Below are positions 1-8,162 of a DNA stretch of 64,000 nucleotides, piece after piece (the first letter of the stretch is position 1; each line of letters starts with the position of its first letter). The notes beneath the pieces were generated by a model. It was given only the letters and a program-made list of their open reading frames with translations, was not told the DNA's origin and searched no databases. Origin of the DNA: Streptococcus oralis (GTDB lineage Bacteria; Bacillota; Bacilli; Lactobacillales; Streptococcaceae); contig NZ_KQ969521.1 in assembly GCF_001578935.1 (NCBI RefSeq), forward strand, positions 62,001-126,000. Reading direction: 5' to 3'. The translations under genes and the position numbers were made by a program.

Positions 1-328
1 TAATATCGTTCCAAGTATCAAACTTTTTGAGAAGAAAGCTGACTTTCTAGCTCAGCTGGACCAGTTTGACTCTATCGTAGTGGCCTATGAAGAATCAGCA
101 AAAGAAGGAGAAGCCGCTGCGCTCCTGCAAGTAGTTTCTGGTCTTGAAAAAGGAGCCAAGCTGCTTTTTATCTTTGGCCCAGAAGGCGGTCTCTCACCTG
201 CAGAAATTGAAAGTTTTGAAGCGAAAGGAGCAGTCTTGGCAGGACTTGGTCCTCGCATCTTGCGAGCGGAAACGGCACCACTTTACGCCTTATCAGCCCT
301 TAGTGTTTTAGTAGAATTAGAAAAATAA
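1..328 (+). CDS. rsmE: 16S rRNA m3U1498 methyltransferase RsmE, C-terminal part
   Basis: Cut off by the window edge; the open frame runs from base 2, leaving about 108 C-terminal residues. The protein methylates N3 of U1498 of 16S rRNA in the 30S subunit using S-adenosylmethionine. Visible signatures of this SPOUT-fold (trefoil-knot) family are GPEGGLS, followed by a conserved RILRAETAPLYAL segment that forms the knot and SAM site. The reading frame ends 10 bases before the pepF start, suggesting co-transcription. The GTG at base 80 is internal and not a real start. Confidence 0.9.
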   Translation, partial: NIVPSIKLFEKKADFLAQLDQFDSIVVAYEESAKEGEAAALLQVVSGLEKGAKLLFIFGPEGGLSPAEIESFEAKGAVLAGLGPRILRAETAPLYALSALSVLVELEK

Positions 329-338
329 GAGGAAGAAA

Positions 339-2135
339 ATGGAACAAAAACACCGTTCAGAATTTCCAGAGAAGGAACTTTGGGACCTAACAGCCCTATA
401 CCAAGACCGTGAGGATTTCTTGCGTGCAATCGAGAAAGCTCGCGAAGATATTAATCAATTTAGCCGTGATTACAAGGGCAATCTTCATACTTTTGAGGAT
501 TTTGAGAAGGCCTTTGCGGAATTGGAGCAAATTTACATCCAGATGAGCCATATTGGAAATTACGCCTTTATGCCTCAGACGACAGATTATAGCAATGACG
601 AATTTGCCAATATTGCCCAAGCTGGGATGGAATTTGAAACAGACGCCAGCGTAGCCTTGACCTTCTTTGACGATGCCTTGGTGGCTGCAGATGAGGAAGT
701 CTTGGACCGTTTGGGAGAATTGCGACATTTGACGGCAGCCATTCGTCAGGCCAAAATCAAAAAAGCCCACTACCTAGGGGCAGATGTGGAGAAGGCTTTG
801 ACAAATCTGGGTGAAGTTTTCTACAGTCCACAGGACATTTACACCAAGATGCGAGCTGGGGATTTTGAGATGGCTGACTTTGAAGCCCATGGTAAGACCT
901 ACAAAAACAGCTTTGTGACCTATGAGAATTTCTACCAAAACCACGAGGATGCTGAGGTTCGTGAGAAATCTTTCCGTTCCTTCTCAGAAGGCCTTCGTAA
1001 GCACCAAAATACAGCTGCGGCAGCTTATTTAGCCCAAGTCAAGTCTGAAAAACTATTGGCAGATATGAAGGGCTACGACTCAGTTTTTGACTATCTTCTG
1101 GCTGAGCAAGAAGTGGACCGTACCATGTTTGACCGTCAGATTGACCTCATCATGAAGGATTTTGCGCCGGTTGCTCAGAGATACCTCAAGCATGTTGCCG
1201 AGGTGAATGGTCTTGAAAAGATGACCTTTGCAGACTGGAAATTGGACTTGGACAGCGCCCTGAATCCTGAAGTGACCATTGACGATGCCTATGATTTGGT
1301 CATGAAGTCAGTAGAACCTTTGGGGCAAGAATATTGTCAGGAAGTTGCTCGCTATCAAGAAGAACGCTGGGTGGACTTCGCCGCCAATAGTGGCAAAGAT
1401 TCTGGCGGTTATGCGGCGGATCCCTATCGCGTGCACCCTTATGTCCTCATGAGCTGGACTGGTCGTTTGAGCGATGTCTATACCTTGATTCATGAAATCG
1501 GACATTCTGGTCAATTTATCTTTTCAGATAATCATCAAAGTTACTTCAACGCCCACATGTCTACCTACTACGTTGAAGCGCCGTCAACCTTCAATGAATT
1601 GCTTCTCAGTGACTACTTGGAGCACCAGTCTGACGATCCGCGTCAAAAACGCTTCGCTCTTGCCCACCGCTTGACAGACACCTACTTCCATAATTTCATC
1701 ACTCACCTCTTGGAAGCTGCCTTCCAGCGGAAGGTTTATACATTGATTGAAGAGGGAGAAACATTTGGAGCAAGCAAACTAAACAGCATTATGAAGGAAG
1801 TCTTGATAGACTTCTGGGGAGATGCCATTGAAATTGATGACGATGCGGCACTGACTTGGATGCGCCAAGCTCACTACTACATGGGCTTGTATAGCTACAC
1901 TTACTCAGCTGGTCTTGTCATCTCGACTGCAGGTTATCTTCATCTAAAACATTCAGAAACTGGAGCTGAAGACTGGCTCAATCTCCTCAAATCAGGTGGT
2001 AGCAAGACACCACTTGAGTCAGCTATAATCATCGGAGCGGATATTTCAACAGACAAACCACTTCGGGACACGATTCAGTTCTTGTCAGATACAGTTGACC
2101 AGATTATCGCCTACAGTGCTGAGTTGGGGGAGTAA
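339..2135 (+). CDS. pepF: Oligoendopeptidase F (M3B zinc metallopeptidase)
   Basis: Cytoplasmic zinc oligopeptidase of 598 residues, the usual PepF length, that trims peptides of roughly 7-17 residues. The HExxH zinc motif is HEIGH at residues 385-389, followed by EAPSTFNE, which supplies the third zinc ligand, and a C-terminal helical region with the YSYTYSAGL segment typical of M3B enzymes. The start has a GAGGAAG ribosome site 7 bases upstream. It lies just behind rsmE with no terminator between, and a hairpin terminator follows. It may assist in nutrition from imported peptides or in pheromone/signal-peptide turnover; the substrate cannot be read from sequence. Confidence 0.95.
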   Translation: MEQKHRSEFPEKELWDLTALYQDREDFLRAIEKAREDINQFSRDYKGNLHTFEDFEKAFAELEQIYIQMSHIGNYAFMPQTTDYSNDEFANIAQAGMEFETDASVALTFFDDALVAADEEVLDRLGELRHLTAAIRQAKIKKAHYLGADVEKALTNLGEVFYSPQDIYTKMRAGDFEMADFEAHGKTYKNSFVTYENFYQNHEDAEVREKSFRSFSEGLRKHQNTAAAAYLAQVKSEKLLADMKGYDSVFDYLLAEQEVDRTMFDRQIDLIMKDFAPVAQRYLKHVAEVNGLEKMTFADWKLDLDSALNPEVTIDDAYDLVMKSVEPLGQEYCQEVARYQEERWVDFAANSGKDSGGYAADPYRVHPYVLMSWTGRLSDVYTLIHEIGHSGQFIFSDNHQSYFNAHMSTYYVEAPSTFNELLLSDYLEHQSDDPRQKRFALAHRLTDTYFHNFITHLLEAAFQRKVYTLIEEGETFGASKLNSIMKEVLIDFWGDAIEIDDDAALTWMRQAHYYMGLYSYTYSAGLVISTAGYLHLKHSETGAEDWLNLLKSGGSKTPLESAIIIGADISTDKPLRDTIQFLSDTVDQIIAYSAELGE

Positions 2136-2200
2136 AGAAACAGGATGTCAGAATTAAACCTACTATAGAGTATGTGCTGAATTCGAAGTTTAAAGAATAG

Positions 2201-2225
2201 AAAGTCATCTGCGGATGGCTTTTTG
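2201..2225 (+). terminator. Rho-independent terminator after pepF
   Basis: Stem AGTCATC / GATGGCT around a TGCG loop, then a run of T. It separates the rsmE-pepF unit from the next gene. Confidence 0.75.
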
Positions 2226-2256
2226 ATAAGTTACTAGAAATGTAGAGGTGCTTGAG

Positions 2257-3042
2257 ATGCGTAAAAAATTACAAAGAAAAGTGACAGAAGAAAAACCAAG
2301 CTATAGTCGAGAAGAAATTCAGTGGTTGCTTGAGCATTTAGGAGATCCCTCTCCAGAAATTCGAGACGAACTTGTTTTTACGAGTTTGGCTAGAGGGATT
2401 CAAGAAGAGTTGTTTTCCCTTGAACAGTTTCAGTTTATCTCAGAAGAGGTCTCCTCTGGTGAAGGTCTATACAAAGAGATTGATAGTAGAGGAGTTTCGG
2501 CTCTTAAACGTTCTTTTAGGGCGCTTATTTATGCCAATCTACTGTCCTGCGATGGTAACGAGCACTCTCTTTTCTATAAAGGATTAAAAGCTGATATAAG
2601 AAATGCTATGCTATCTCAAGGTTTGTATTATCTTAAAAAAGAAAAGGATACGACAGGTTTTTCAAGTCAGTATGGTTGGGTTCACGCTTTTGCGCATGGA
2701 GCGGATCTCTTGACGGAAGTAGTATGTCATCCAGACTTTCCTAAAAATAGAGATCATGAAGTATTTGATGTACTGGGTCAATTATTTAAAAGAATTACCA
2801 TTCGTTTTACAAATGATGAGGACTGGCGCTTAGCGAGAGTACTTTACGAACCCATTTTGCAAGGAAAATTAGAGCAAGAACAAGTAGTTTCTTGGATAAA
2901 AATGGTTGACTTTCCGATAGAAGAGAGGGAAGATTTTTATAAATTTTCCAACTTCAGATCCTGTCTATTGGAAGTCTATATCCAACTTGACCAGAAAAAT
3001 AGTTTACAAGATGCCTTGAAAGAAGCCATTCAATCTTTTTAA
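2257..3042 (+). CDS. DUF2785 domain-containing protein
   Basis: 261 residues from the ATG at 2257, which has AGAGGTG 6 bases upstream; a GTG three codons earlier overlaps that ribosome site and is unlikely. The protein is soluble, acidic and helical, without signal peptide or membrane segment. The GWVHAFAHGADLL segment near the middle and the surrounding pattern match the DUF2785 family as I know it, whose function is undetermined. It appears monocistronic, between the pepF terminator and the aquaporin gene. The GWxHAxAHGAD histidines look like conserved polar residues, but no catalytic role should be assumed. Confidence 0.75.
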   Translation: MRKKLQRKVTEEKPSYSREEIQWLLEHLGDPSPEIRDELVFTSLARGIQEELFSLEQFQFISEEVSSGEGLYKEIDSRGVSALKRSFRALIYANLLSCDGNEHSLFYKGLKADIRNAMLSQGLYYLKKEKDTTGFSSQYGWVHAFAHGADLLTEVVCHPDFPKNRDHEVFDVLGQLFKRITIRFTNDEDWRLARVLYEPILQGKLEQEQVVSWIKMVDFPIEEREDFYKFSNFRSCLLEVYIQLDQKNSLQDALKEAIQSF

Positions 3043-3158
3043 TACTAGAGATTAGCTAGTCATTTTATGATTTTCAAAGAACTTTCCAGTCAATTTTCTT
3101 GAACCCCTTTCCTTCTTTTGATAGACTAATACATAGTTTGAAAAAAAGGAGACTTATC

Positions 3159-3827
3159 ATGAAAAAATTTGTTGCTGAATTAATCGGTACATTTATGCTT
3201 GTGTTCATCGGAACAGGAGCTGTTGTTTTTGGAAATGGTCTTGATGGCCTTGGACACCTTGGAATTGCTTTTGCCTTTGGTTTGGCAATCGTAGTTGCAG
3301 CTTACTCAATTGGGACGATTTCAGGGGCTCACTTGAACCCAGCGGTTTCGATTGCTATGTTTGTAAACAAACGTTTGTCATCTTCAGAACTTGTAAACTA
3401 CATCCTTGGACAAGTAGTTGGAGCTTTCCTTGCGTCAGTTGCGGTATTCTTCCTCTTGTCTAACTCAGGCATGTCAACTGCTAGCCTTGGTGAAAATGTC
3501 TTGGCAAACGGTGTCACTGTCTTTGGTGGATTCTTGTTTGAAGTCATCGCAACTTTCTTGTTTGTCCTAGTTATCATGACGGTGACTTCAGCAAGCAAAG
3601 GTAATGGCGCAATCGCTGGTTTGGTAATCGGCTTGTCATTGACAGCCTTGATCCTTGTGGGATTGAACATCACTGGACTTTCAGTAAACCCGGCTCGTAG
3701 CTTGGCTCCTGCTGTCTTGGTAGGTGGCGTAGCCCTTCAACAAGTTTGGATTTTCATCCTTGCCCCAATCGTTGGTGGCGTTCTTGCAGCCCTTGTTGCG
3801 AAAAACTTTCTTGGAACAGAAGAATAA
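3159..3827 (+). CDS. Aquaporin / MIP-family channel
   Basis: 222-residue integral membrane channel with six hydrophobic helices. The two half-helix signature motifs are both present: HLNPAVSI after the second helix and VNPARSLAPAV near the C-terminus. The second motif is NPARS rather than the NPARD typical of glycerol facilitators, which favours a water or small-solute channel of AqpZ type; a pore assignment from this alone is tentative. The start at 3159 has AAAAGGAG upstream; an open frame extending 60 bases further lacks a ribosome site. A strong terminator follows, so it is probably transcribed alone. Confidence 0.9.
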   Translation: MKKFVAELIGTFMLVFIGTGAVVFGNGLDGLGHLGIAFAFGLAIVVAAYSIGTISGAHLNPAVSIAMFVNKRLSSSELVNYILGQVVGAFLASVAVFFLLSNSGMSTASLGENVLANGVTVFGGFLFEVIATFLFVLVIMTVTSASKGNGAIAGLVIGLSLTALILVGLNITGLSVNPARSLAPAVLVGGVALQQVWIFILAPIVGGVLAALVAKNFLGTEE

Positions 3828-3840
3828 TTGAAACTCAAAA

Positions 3841-3875
3841 AGCCTTGCTCCTCGTTTTGAGGACAGGGCTTTTTC
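3841..3875 (+). terminator. Terminator after the aquaporin gene
   Basis: Long GC-rich hairpin (AGCCTTG..CCTC / GAGG..CAGGGCT) followed directly by TTTTT. Confidence 0.85.
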
Positions 3876-3879
3876 GTAT

Positions 3880-4039
3880 TATACTCTTTGAAAATCTCTT
3901 CAAACCACGTCAGCATCCATCTGCAACCTCAAAACAGTGTTTTGAGCTGACTTCGTCAGTCTTATCTACGACCTCAATGCAGTGCTTTGAGCAACCTGTG
4001 GCTAGCTTCCTAGTCTGCTCTTTGATTTTCATTGAGTAT
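3880..4039 (+). repeat. BOX element with A-, B- and C-like modules
   Basis: Starts with TATACTCTTTGAAAATCTC and ends with TTTGATTTTCATTGAGTAT, the terminal sequences of pneumococcal BOX repeats. The boxA part is shortened after CCACGTCAGC. A boxB-like segment (CTGACTTCGTCAG with a CAGTGTTTTGAG stem) and a boxC-like segment follow. It lies between the aquaporin gene and the convergent queF gene. Confidence 0.85.
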
Positions 4040-4043
4040 GAGT

Positions 4044-4535
4044 TTAGCGGTTGTCAATTTTCTCTGGATAAAGGTCGTGTTGAAAGAGGCGTTGTTCTGC
4101 CAATCCTTCATACTTAGTTCCAGGTCTACCGTAGTTGTAGTAAGGGTCGATTGAGATGCCACCGCGCGGAGTGAATTTTCCCCAGACTTCTAAATAGCGA
4201 GGGTCTAGCAAGTTGATCAAGTCTTTCCCGATAGTGTTGATACAGTTTTCATGAAAATCTCCATGATTTCGGTAACTAAATAGGTAGAGTTTGAGGGATT
4301 TTGATTCGACACAGAGCTTGTCAGGAATGTAGGAAATATAAATGGTCGCAAAATCTGGCTGAGCGGTGATTGGGCAAAGCGAGGTAAATTCAGGACAGTT
4401 GAATTTAATGAAATAGTCATTTTCCACATGACGATTATCAAAGGATTCGAGGACTTCTGGTTGATAGTCAAAAATGTAGTTGGTTTCTTTGTTGCCCAGG
4501 AGGCTAAGATTTTTCATTTCTTCTTGTTGTGACAT
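4044..4535 (-). CDS. queF: NADPH-dependent 7-cyano-7-deazaguanine reductase QueF
   Basis: 163 residues, short monomodular QueF type. It reduces preQ0 (7-cyano-7-deazaguanine) to preQ1 with two NADPH, the last step before the base is inserted into tRNA. The active-site Cys54 sits in [11 protein letters not shown] and the catalytic Asp is D61, equivalent to C55/D62 of the Bacillus enzyme; the family motif [20 protein letters not shown] follows. It is the last gene of the minus-strand queC-queD-queE-queF unit, 17 bases after queE. A BOX element lies immediately beyond its stop. Confidence 0.95.
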   Translation of the reverse strand: MSQQEEMKNLSLLGNKETNYIFDYQPEVLESFDNRHVENDYFIKFNCPEFTSLCPITAQPDFATIYISYIPDKLCVESKSLKLYLFSYRNHGDFHENCINTIGKDLINLLDPRYLEVWGKFTPRGGISIDPYYNYGRPGTKYEGLAEQRLFQHDLYPEKIDNR

Positions 4536-4552
4536 GATTTTTTCTTTCTAAT

Positions 4553-5269
4553 TTAAACACCACGTTGGTTGTCGTAGAGGAGGGTATGAAGTTGAGGAAG
4601 GACGCGGACATTTCCCCAGCTATCGTCAGCAGCGACGCGTTCCCAGAGTTCTTTGAGGCGATCTAGTTGGTCTTGGACAATATTGCCTGTAGCCTTGGGC
4701 TCAGGATTTCCTGCTGATAAGAAGAGGACATCTGGTTGGTAGCGTTCTTGAATCCCTTTGGCAAAGGCCAAATCGGCATCGTCAAAGACAGGAATTTTAA
4801 AGGTGACCTTGTCTGGATCTAGTTGGGAAACGATAAAGTCCAAGGTCTCAAAGTTGACTTCCATCTTTGATGAAGGAGGTTTGGGACTCAGAGTGACCTG
4901 GTCGATGTCTTTTAACCAATTTTGCCAGCGAGAACCTTGAGTCTCAACAGCCAGAGTGACACCACGTTCCTTTAGCTTGGTGACGAGTTGAGCCATGTTA
5001 GCTGCTAGGATAGCAGGATTTCCGCCAGATAGGGTTACATAGTCGTAGCTTCCTAGTTTGTCTAAGGCAGCAATGACTTCGTCAGCGGTCATGCGAGTTG
5101 GTTTTTCAGAACCATCCCAAGTAAAGGCAGAGTCGCACCAGTCGCAGTGGTAGTCGCAACCAGCAGTGCGGACAAACATGGTTTTCTGCCCAATAGCACG
5201 GCCTTCACCTTGAAAGGTTGGGCCAAAAATTTCCAGAACTGGTAGTTTGAGGACACGTTCCCTAGTCAT
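4553..5269 (-). CDS. queE: 7-carboxy-7-deazaguanine synthase QueE (radical SAM)
   Basis: 238 residues. It converts 6-carboxytetrahydropterin to 7-carboxy-7-deazaguanine. The 4Fe-4S cluster ligands are C38, C42 and C45 in GCDYHCDWCDS, the CX3CX2C motif of radical-SAM enzymes, and the GEG element (residues 21-23) precedes it. TLSGGNP is the SAM-binding glycine motif. Its first codons overlap the end of queD by 8 bases, indicating translational coupling in the que operon. Confidence 0.95.
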   Translation of the reverse strand: MTRERVLKLPVLEIFGPTFQGEGRAIGQKTMFVRTAGCDYHCDWCDSAFTWDGSEKPTRMTADEVIAALDKLGSYDYVTLSGGNPAILAANMAQLVTKLKERGVTLAVETQGSRWQNWLKDIDQVTLSPKPPSSKMEVNFETLDFIVSQLDPDKVTFKIPVFDDADLAFAKGIQERYQPDVLFLSAGNPEPKATGNIVQDQLDRLKELWERVAADDSWGNVRVLPQLHTLLYDNQRGV

Positions 5270-5705
5270 CTAACCACTCCCGTCTAAACTCTGCAAAGGC
5301 AGTCGGAGTTTCATAGAGGCGAACGTATTCCAAACGGAGACCGCGCTCGTCGGGCAACTCTTGACTCATGGTTTGGAAAATCCAGTAAACCATATTTTCA
5401 GCAGTTGTGTTCATGTAGGGTAGAGTTTCGTTGAGATAGCGATGATCCAAGTGGGGTTCTAAGTAGTTCTTGTAGATAGCTTTGATGTCTCCAAAGTCGT
5501 AGGTCATGCCCCGTTCATCTAAAAATCCACTGACAGCAACTTGCAGATGATAGGTGTGGCCATGCAGGGATTTGCATTTTCCCTCATAGTGAAAGAGGTG
5601 GTGGGCAGCATCGAAGGTAAATTCTTTTGATACCAAGGTTCTATGAGGATTGTAGACAAGAGACTCCCCAGTTTCCTGTTTGATTTCTTTGGGTGCAAAA
5701 AACAT
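5262..5705 (-). CDS. queD: 6-carboxytetrahydropterin synthase QueD
   Basis: 147 residues, a T-fold enzyme of the 6-pyruvoyl-tetrahydropterin synthase family that turns dihydroneopterin triphosphate into 6-carboxytetrahydropterin. Zinc ligands are visible as DAAHHL and LHGHTYHL, the catalytic Cys lies in GKCKSLHGH, and DHRYLN is the conserved second histidine region. Its start overlaps the queC stop by one base (TAATG), and queE overlaps its end, so the three are coupled. The substrate comes from GTP cyclohydrolase I, which is not in this window. Confidence 0.95.
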   Translation of the reverse strand: MFFAPKEIKQETGESLVYNPHRTLVSKEFTFDAAHHLFHYEGKCKSLHGHTYHLQVAVSGFLDERGMTYDFGDIKAIYKNYLEPHLDHRYLNETLPYMNTTAENMVYWIFQTMSQELPDERGLRLEYVRLYETPTAFAEFRREWLDD

Positions 5706-6358
5706 TAGCCCACTCCTTTCTGTGAGAGATAAACATCAAGGCCATGCTGACGCAGGTGGCAGGCTGGGCAATCTCCACAGCCACTTCCGATAATCCCATT
5801 GTAGCAGGTCAAGGTCTTTTCACGAACATAGTCAAAGGCACCGAGTTGGTCGGCTAATTCCCAAGTTTCAGCCTTGTCTAGCCACATGAGAGGCGTTTGG
5901 ATAACGAAGTCGTAATCCATGGCAAGGTTGAGAGTAACACTGAGAGATTTGACAAAGACATCCCGACAATCAGGGTAGCCTGAAAAATCTGTTTCGCAGA
6001 CACCTGTCACGATGTCTTTAATGCCTCGTTGCTTGGCAAGAACTGCTGCAAAGGATAGAAAGAGGTGGTTGCGACCATCAACAAAAGTATTGGGAACCTC
6101 TCCCTCTTTTTGCTCGATTTCCATATCAGAGGTCAAGGCATTTTCAGTGATTTGTCCCAACAGAGACATATCTAAGATGTGGTGACGAATGCCCTGTTCC
6201 TTAGCGATTTCTTGGGCAACTTGAATTTCGAGATGATGGCGTTGGCCGTAGGCAAAGGTGACAGCTTCGACTGTTTCATAGTGTTCTTTAGCCCAAAAGA
6301 GGCAGGTTGTGGAATCTTGACCGCCACTAAAGACGACCAAGGCTGATTGACGTTTCAT
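5705..6358 (-). CDS. queC: 7-cyano-7-deazaguanine synthase QueC
   Basis: 217 residues from the ATG at 6358, which has GGAAGGAG just upstream; a longer open frame into the leader would cross the terminator and riboswitch and is not real. It is an ATP-dependent ligase that makes preQ0 from 7-carboxy-7-deazaguanine and ammonia. The PP-loop is SGGQDS (residues 11-16) and the C-terminal zinc site is [13 protein letters not shown]. It is the first gene of the que operon and probably controlled by the upstream riboswitch-terminator. Confidence 0.95.
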   Translation of the reverse strand: MKRQSALVVFSGGQDSTTCLFWAKEHYETVEAVTFAYGQRHHLEIQVAQEIAKEQGIRHHILDMSLLGQITENALTSDMEIEQKEGEVPNTFVDGRNHLFLSFAAVLAKQRGIKDIVTGVCETDFSGYPDCRDVFVKSLSVTLNLAMDYDFVIQTPLMWLDKAETWELADQLGAFDYVREKTLTCYNGIIGSGCGDCPACHLRQHGLDVYLSQKGVG

Positions 6359-6395
6359 AGTACTCCTTCCAAAATGGGAAATGTTCAGAGCACGC

Positions 6396-6418
6396 AAAAA
6401 GCTCCCTTGAGGGGAGCT
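6396..6418 (-). terminator. Attenuator terminator in the queC leader
   Basis: On the minus strand a perfect AGCTCCC / GGGAGCT stem is followed by TTTTT, 38 bases before the queC start codon. A terminator this close to the first gene of an operon implies regulated read-through. Confidence 0.8.
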
Positions 6419-6432
6419 AAAAAATACCAAGT

Positions 6433-6470
6433 AGAGGTTTTTTTTAGCGATGGCATGTCCCAAACATCGT
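6433..6470 (-). promoter_or_regulatory. Probable preQ1-I riboswitch controlling queCDEF
   Basis: On the minus strand a CGATG / CATCG stem encloses the 12-base loop TTTGGGACATGC, then an A-rich tail CTAAAAAAAACCT follows; the loop GGG can pair with the tail CCT to form the H-type pseudoknot of small preQ1 aptamers. It lies directly upstream of a terminator and the preQ1 biosynthesis genes, the expected place for such a switch. The assignment rests on structure and context; no covariance search was possible. Confidence 0.65.
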
Positions 6471-6520
6471 AATATTCTACCTACAGTCTAGCATATTTTT
6501 TGAAAAATGGCAAAGGGCAA

Positions 6521-6552
6521 GAAAAAGAGACCAAATGAAGCACTTGGTCTCT
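6521..6552 (-). terminator. Terminator after trxA
   Basis: Minus-strand stem AGAGACCAA / TTTGGTCTCT followed by TTTTTC, just after the trxA stop. Confidence 0.85.
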
Positions 6553-6559
6553 AGTGTGA

Positions 6560-6874
6560 TTAGCTCAATTCAGCAACGATGGCCTTGATTTGTTCTGCTG
6601 TGTGTACTCCAGCAACTTGTTTCACCACTTGGCCGTCTTTTTTGAAGAGAAGGGTTGGGATAGACATGATTCCAAAGGCACGAGCTGTGTTTGGATTTTC
6701 ATCAACGTCCATTTTAACGATTTTCAAGACATCTTCTGAAAGTTCTTCAGACAATTTATCCAAGATTGGACCTTGCATACGACATGGACCACACCAAGTT
6801 GCCCAGAAGTCTACCAAAACCAAACCGTCTTTTGTTTCTTGTTCGAATGTTGCATCTGTAATTGCTTTTGCCAT
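6560..6874 (-). CDS. trxA: Thioredoxin
   Basis: 104 residues, the standard thioredoxin length. The redox-active motif WCGPC is at residues 27-31, and the cis-proline loop is SIPTLL. This is the cytoplasmic disulfide reductant, recycled by thioredoxin reductase (not in this window). It starts with an AAAGGAG site and follows a small DUF4649 gene by 15 bases, so the two probably share the strong promoter at 7141-7169. A terminator follows. Confidence 0.97.
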   Translation of the reverse strand: MAKAITDATFEQETKDGLVLVDFWATWCGPCRMQGPILDKLSEELSEDVLKIVKMDVDENPNTARAFGIMSIPTLLFKKDGQVVKQVAGVHTAEQIKAIVAELS

Positions 6875-6889
6875 TGTATTTCTCCTTTT

Positions 6890-7111
6890 TTAGTTATATT
6901 GGCTTAAATCTTGTTTCATGAGATAGAAGAAGACATCTCCATAAGTCCCATGGTAGTCCAAATCATGACCATTATAGGTCAATTTTTGGACAGTATAGTA
7001 ATCAGCAACGCCGATGAGGCAGGCATGTTGAGAACGTTCAAAATCTTCGTAAGACTCGAAAGTCATGGTTCTCTCTTGCTTGCTGGCGTCTAGATAGATA
7101 ATTTCGATCAT
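6890..7111 (-). CDS. DUF4649 family small protein
   Basis: 73 residues, soluble, with no recognisable catalytic motif. The pattern (MIEIIYLDAS, FESYEDFERSQHACL, VADYYTVQKLTYNGHDLDYHGTYGD) matches the small streptococcal DUF4649 family as I know it; its function is unknown. It is the first gene of a two-gene unit with trxA, under a consensus promoter preceded by a palindrome shared with the lrgAB/marR region. Confidence 0.75.
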   Translation of the reverse strand: MIEIIYLDASKQERTMTFESYEDFERSQHACLIGVADYYTVQKLTYNGHDLDYHGTYGDVFFYLMKQDLSQYN

Positions 7112-7140
7112 ATAAAACTCCTTTGTTCGATCTTGACTTT

Positions 7141-7169
7141 ATTGTACTCCTTGAAAAGAGGAATGTCAA
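7141..7169 (-). promoter_or_regulatory. Promoter of the DUF4649-trxA unit
   Basis: Minus strand: TTGACA (7169-7164), 17-base spacer, TACAAT (7146-7141). This is close to the consensus sigma-A promoter. Confidence 0.85.
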
Positions 7170-7177
7170 GAAAAATG

Positions 7178-7191
7178 ATTGCGCACGCAAC
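7178..7191. promoter_or_regulatory. Palindromic operator upstream of the DUF4649-trxA promoter
   Basis: ATTGCGCACGCAAC, a near-perfect inverted repeat ending 9 bases upstream of the -35 box. The same motif occurs at 7660-7673 on the other side of the marR gene, so it is a likely MarR-type site. Confidence 0.6.
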
Positions 7192-7211
7192 TTTTTTTAA
7201 AAAAATACTCA

Positions 7212-7592
7212 TTAAGGCAAGAAATCAAGATTGGTTTCCAATCTTTCTTCGACAGCTTTTTGTAGATAAGCCAGGGTTGTTTGTCCCTCGTCAGTCAGAC
7301 AGATAAAACTAGCCCGTCTATCCTGGTCGCAACATCTGCGACTAAGCAAGCCACAGTTTTTCTCTTCTAATCTAGCTACCATTCGAGAAACAGCGCTTGG
7401 GCTGAGATGGAGTTTATCTGGTAGGTCAATTTGTCGTAGAGATTTTTCTTGGGCTAGATTCAGATAGTAGAGCAGGTAAAACTCTTTCAAGTTCAGCCTT
7501 TGTTCACTCTGCTGGGCAATAGTTTCTTCCAACAAGGCTTCCATTTCTTTTTGACGGCGATTGTAGTCAAACCATTTTTCTAAGTAGGTCAT
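7212..7592 (-). CDS. MarR-family transcriptional regulator
   Basis: 126 residues from the ATG at 7592, with AAAGGAG 6 bases upstream (a TTG further up overlaps this site). Winged-helix pattern: the recognition helix lies in LHLSPSAVSRMVARLEEK, followed by a wing with CDQDRRASFICLTDEG. Three cysteines near the wing (NCGLLSRRCCDQDRR) could make it thiol-responsive, but that is inference. It is transcribed away from lrgAB and towards the DUF4649-trxA unit, and is flanked on both sides by the same palindrome. Its ligand is unknown. Confidence 0.85.
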   Translation of the reverse strand: MTYLEKWFDYNRRQKEMEALLEETIAQQSEQRLNLKEFYLLYYLNLAQEKSLRQIDLPDKLHLSPSAVSRMVARLEEKNCGLLSRRCCDQDRRASFICLTDEGQTTLAYLQKAVEERLETNLDFLP

Positions 7593-7659
7593 TGCTTTCT
7601 CCTTTCTTTTCAAAGTTAAATCACAAAGTCATTACTGACTGTCTCTCTAATATAAGATG

Positions 7660-7673
7660 ATTGCGCATGCAAT
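7660..7673. promoter_or_regulatory. Palindromic operator in the marR-lrgA intergenic region
   Basis: ATTGCGCATGCAAT is a perfect inverted repeat, matching the 7178-7191 site at 12 of 14 bases. It lies between the divergent marR and lrgA genes. Confidence 0.65.
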
Positions 7674-7726
7674 GATTATACTACTTTTAACTAATCCTTG
7701 CAAGAAAGAAGAATTTAAATATTTCC

Positions 7727-7754
7727 TTGAAATTTTCTGAAAAAAGAGTAAACT
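7727..7754 (+). promoter_or_regulatory. Promoter of lrgAB
   Basis: TTGAAA, 16-base spacer, TAAACT, 33 bases upstream of the lrgA start. Confidence 0.55.
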
Positions 7755-7787
7755 GGTATGCAAGAAGTCTATTTCGTGGAGTTTAGG

Positions 7788-8162
7788 ATGAAATTATATG
7801 TTCAATTAATGATTCTCTTTGTGATTTCTCTAATCGGTGAGGGAATCTCTAGTTTCTTACATCTGCCAATCCCAGGCAGTATTATCGGTTTGATTATTCT
7901 CTTTCTAGCCCTGCAGTTCAAGTGGCTGAGAACAAGGCACGTCAACATGGTCGGAAATTTCTTGCTGGCCAATATGACCATTCTCTTTTTGCCGCCAGCA
8001 GTGGGAATCATGGAAAAGTTCGATGTGATTGCTCCTTATCTTTTGCCTATCGTCTTGATTGTCTTTTTTGCAGCTGTTATCAATATTATCCTTATTGCTT
8101 TGGTTGTTCAGTTTATCAAGAGACGATTTGAGGGAGATTATGAGAAAGGAGATGCCAAATGA
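7788..8162 (+). CDS. lrgA: CidA/LrgA family holin-like protein
   Basis: 124 residues from the ATG at 7788, preceded by a GGAG element; an ATG ten codons upstream lacks a ribosome site. Four hydrophobic segments fill the protein, with the conserved LPIPGSIIGLIILF between the first and second, typical of the CidA/LrgA family. These membrane proteins modulate murein hydrolase activity, autolysis and, in streptococci, pyruvate uptake. The stop overlaps the lrgB start (ATGA). A MarR gene is divergent upstream, in place of the LytSR two-component system that often accompanies lrgAB. Confidence 0.88.
   Translation: MKLYVQLMILFVISLIGEGISSFLHLPIPGSIIGLIILFLALQFKWLRTRHVNMVGNFLLANMTILFLPPAVGIMEKFDVIAPYLLPIVLIVFFAAVINIILIALVVQFIKRRFEGDYEKGDAK

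Noticed and set aside
3746..4117. Open frame running from the aquaporin end into the queF region
   Set aside because: It overlaps the aquaporin gene in another frame and then reads through the terminator and a BOX repeat.
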